The notes beneath the pieces were generated by a model, which saw only the letters and a list, made by a program, of their open reading frames with translations, ran no database searches and had not been told where the DNA came from. Of a stretch of 64,000 nt of DNA, positions 63,059 to 64,000 are shown piece by piece. Origin of the DNA: Desulfobulbaceae bacterium UBA2273 (GTDB lineage: Bacteria; Desulfobacterota; Desulfobulbia; Desulfobulbales; Desulfurivibrionaceae); the NCBI GenBank assembly GCA_002347095.1, contig DDWZ01000002.1, forward strand, positions 1 to 64,000, written 5' to 3'. Both the position numbers and the translations under genes were made by a program. Numbering within the stretch: position 1 is the stretch's first letter; every line of letters starts with the position of its first letter.

Positions 63059-64000
63059 ATGGCTGAAAACGCAAACCAGCCGAGCCCCGCGTTTCGTCTG
63101 GGGCTGATCGCCATGCCCTGGGCGTTGTTCAACCGGCCCTCCGTGCAATTGGGCGCGCTCAAGGGCTATCTGGCCCAGGCCGAGCCGGACGTGCAGGTGC
63201 GCTGCCTGCATCCGTATCTGGGGTTGGCCAAGTCCCTTGGTCTTGACCTCTATCGGGAAATCTCCCAGGATGTCTGGCTCTGCGAGGGGTTGTACGCCGG
63301 GTTGCTCTTTCCGGAGCAGCGCGGGGCGCTGCGTGGGTTTCTTGCTAAAAGGCTCAGGCGCTGCAAGGCTGCGGGCGACCATGATATAGAGAGCCTCTGG
63401 CACAAGGTGGAGGCGCATCTGCAGCACTGGCTTGCCCGGCAAGAATGGGAGCGGTTCGATCTCGTAGGCTTTTCCGTCTGCTTCAACCAATTGCTGGCCT
63501 CGCTTCTGGCGGCTAGATCGCTCAAGGCGCTGCAGCCGCAACTGCCCATCGTCTTTGGCGGCTCTTCCTGCGTGGCGGAAATGGGCAGTTCCCTGCTGGA
63601 ATCTTTTCCCTGGCTCGATTACGTGGTGCACGGCGAGGGGGAGTTGGTGCTTGCCAATCTCTGCCAGGTGCTGGCCGGGCGCCAAACCGCCTTGGCGCCT
63701 CAGGTCTTGGCTCGGAATCGCCAGACACACGAAGAGGCATTCACCGGCTGCCAGTTCAAGAATCTTGCCGAGTTGCCTACCCCGGATTACGATGATTATT
63801 TTCTTGACCTGCGCCAAGAGTTTTCCGGGGAGCCCTTCGTGCCGGAGTTGCCGGTAGAATTTTCCCGGGGCTGCTGGTGGGGAAAATGCACCTTCTGCAA
63901 TCTCAACCTCCAATGGCACGGCTATCGGGGCAAGAGTGCGGAGCAGATGGAGCGTGAGGTGCTGACCCTTTCCCAGCGGCATGGCTGCCTTGATTTCAGC
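63059..64000 (+). CDS. B12-binding-type radical SAM protein, 5' part
   Basis: 314 codons to the window edge, no stop, so the gene is truncated at its 3' end. The N-terminal part (about 1-200) resembles a cobalamin-binding-like Rossmann domain (LPIVFGGSSCVAEMG, DYVVHGEGELVLANL). A radical SAM core starts at FSRGCWWGKCTFCNLNLQW (about 268-286). The [4Fe-4S] motif spacing is C-x4-C-x2-C, rather than the usual C-x3-C-x2-C. The family resembles B12-radical SAM enzymes of RiPP or cofactor methylation; substrate unknown. The start is the first ATG after an in-frame stop; no strong ribosome-binding site. Confidence 0.85.
   Translation, partial: MAENANQPSPAFRLGLIAMPWALFNRPSVQLGALKGYLAQAEPDVQVRCLHPYLGLAKSLGLDLYREISQDVWLCEGLYAGLLFPEQRGALRGFLAKRLRRCKAAGDHDIESLWHKVEAHLQHWLARQEWERFDLVGFSVCFNQLLASLLAARSLKALQPQLPIVFGGSSCVAEMGSSLLESFPWLDYVVHGEGELVLANLCQVLAGRQTALAPQVLARNRQTHEEAFTGCQFKNLAELPTPDYDDYFLDLRQEFSGEPFVPELPVEFSRGCWWGKCTFCNLNLQWHGYRGKSAEQMEREVLTLSQRHGCLDFS

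Noticed and set aside
63044..63982. Minus-strand frame opposite the radical SAM gene
   Set aside because: The plus strand encodes a clear radical SAM protein with a Cys motif; the reverse product matches nothing I know.

Overview
The window is a moderately G+C-rich stretch of bacterial chromosome with densely packed operons on both strands. Several features point to an anaerobic, cytochrome-rich member of the Desulfobacterota, perhaps Desulfobulbales-like. These are PpcA-like triheme c7 cytochromes, two NrfD-type quinone-interacting membrane proteins, a Tat-exported four-cluster ferredoxin, System II (ResB/CcsB) cytochrome c maturation, a sigma54 activator built of tandem PAS domains, and MucR, HDOD and TPM/LemA proteins. 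The taxonomic call is inference; no rRNA gene is present.

Layout. 0.1-4.2 kb: small Cys protein, PhoR-like kinase and a DEAD-box helicase with a structured leader. 4.6-10.4 kb: TetR-controlled exporter operon (adaptor, FtsX-type permease, ATPase, cytochrome c', outer-membrane factor), ending inside a MITE-like inverted-repeat element. 10.4-12.5 kb: arsenic-type cluster (arsC, DUF2703 protein, ArsP-like permease). 12.5-16 kb: orphan binding protein, lemA plus two TPM genes, tRNA-Arg(CCU). 16.4-23.6 kb: nnr, two CBS-domain proteins, pabB-pabC fusion, class A PBP. 23.8-26.5 kb: a candidate sigma54-dependent small RNA, then a 36-aa membrane peptide, NrfD and a Cys-containing MerR regulator. 27-38.7 kb: tetR, a full RND pump (adaptor, pump, outer-membrane factor), then a HlyD/RbbA/YhhJ-type ABC exporter, all in one direction. 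38.9-49.1 kb: PAS-PAS-PAS-PAS sigma54 activator, ferredoxin plus triheme cytochrome, a second NrfD-MerR module behind a consensus sigma54 promoter, two small c7 cytochromes, and the ccsB/resB maturation genes. 49.6-64 kb: housekeeping genes (rpmB, rel, proS, ispG, queA, murI, lolA), an HDOD/GGDEF signalling pair, a MucR regulator, and the start of a B12-type radical SAM gene cut by the window end.

How the parts fit. The most coherent theme is redox electron transfer and its control. There are two paralogous NrfD-MerR modules, a ferredoxin and c-type cytochromes that could pass electrons to or from the quinone pool, cytochrome maturation genes, and a Cys-motif PAS/sigma54 activator close to two near-perfect sigma54 promoters. 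One of these promoters reads into the second NrfD gene. The other reads into a multi-hairpin RNA that ends at a strong terminator. Two drug- or metabolite-type efflux operons, each led by its own TetR gene and operator, form the second theme.

Repeats are unusually informative here. Two copies of a ~94-bp palindromic element (after ispG and after lolA), three copies of a ~55-bp double-hairpin element (two after a CBS gene, one in front of rpmB), a MITE-like element that supplies a stop codon, and a ~365-bp inverted-repeat-bounded element all lie in gene borders. No insertion-sequence transposase, phage gene or CRISPR array was seen.
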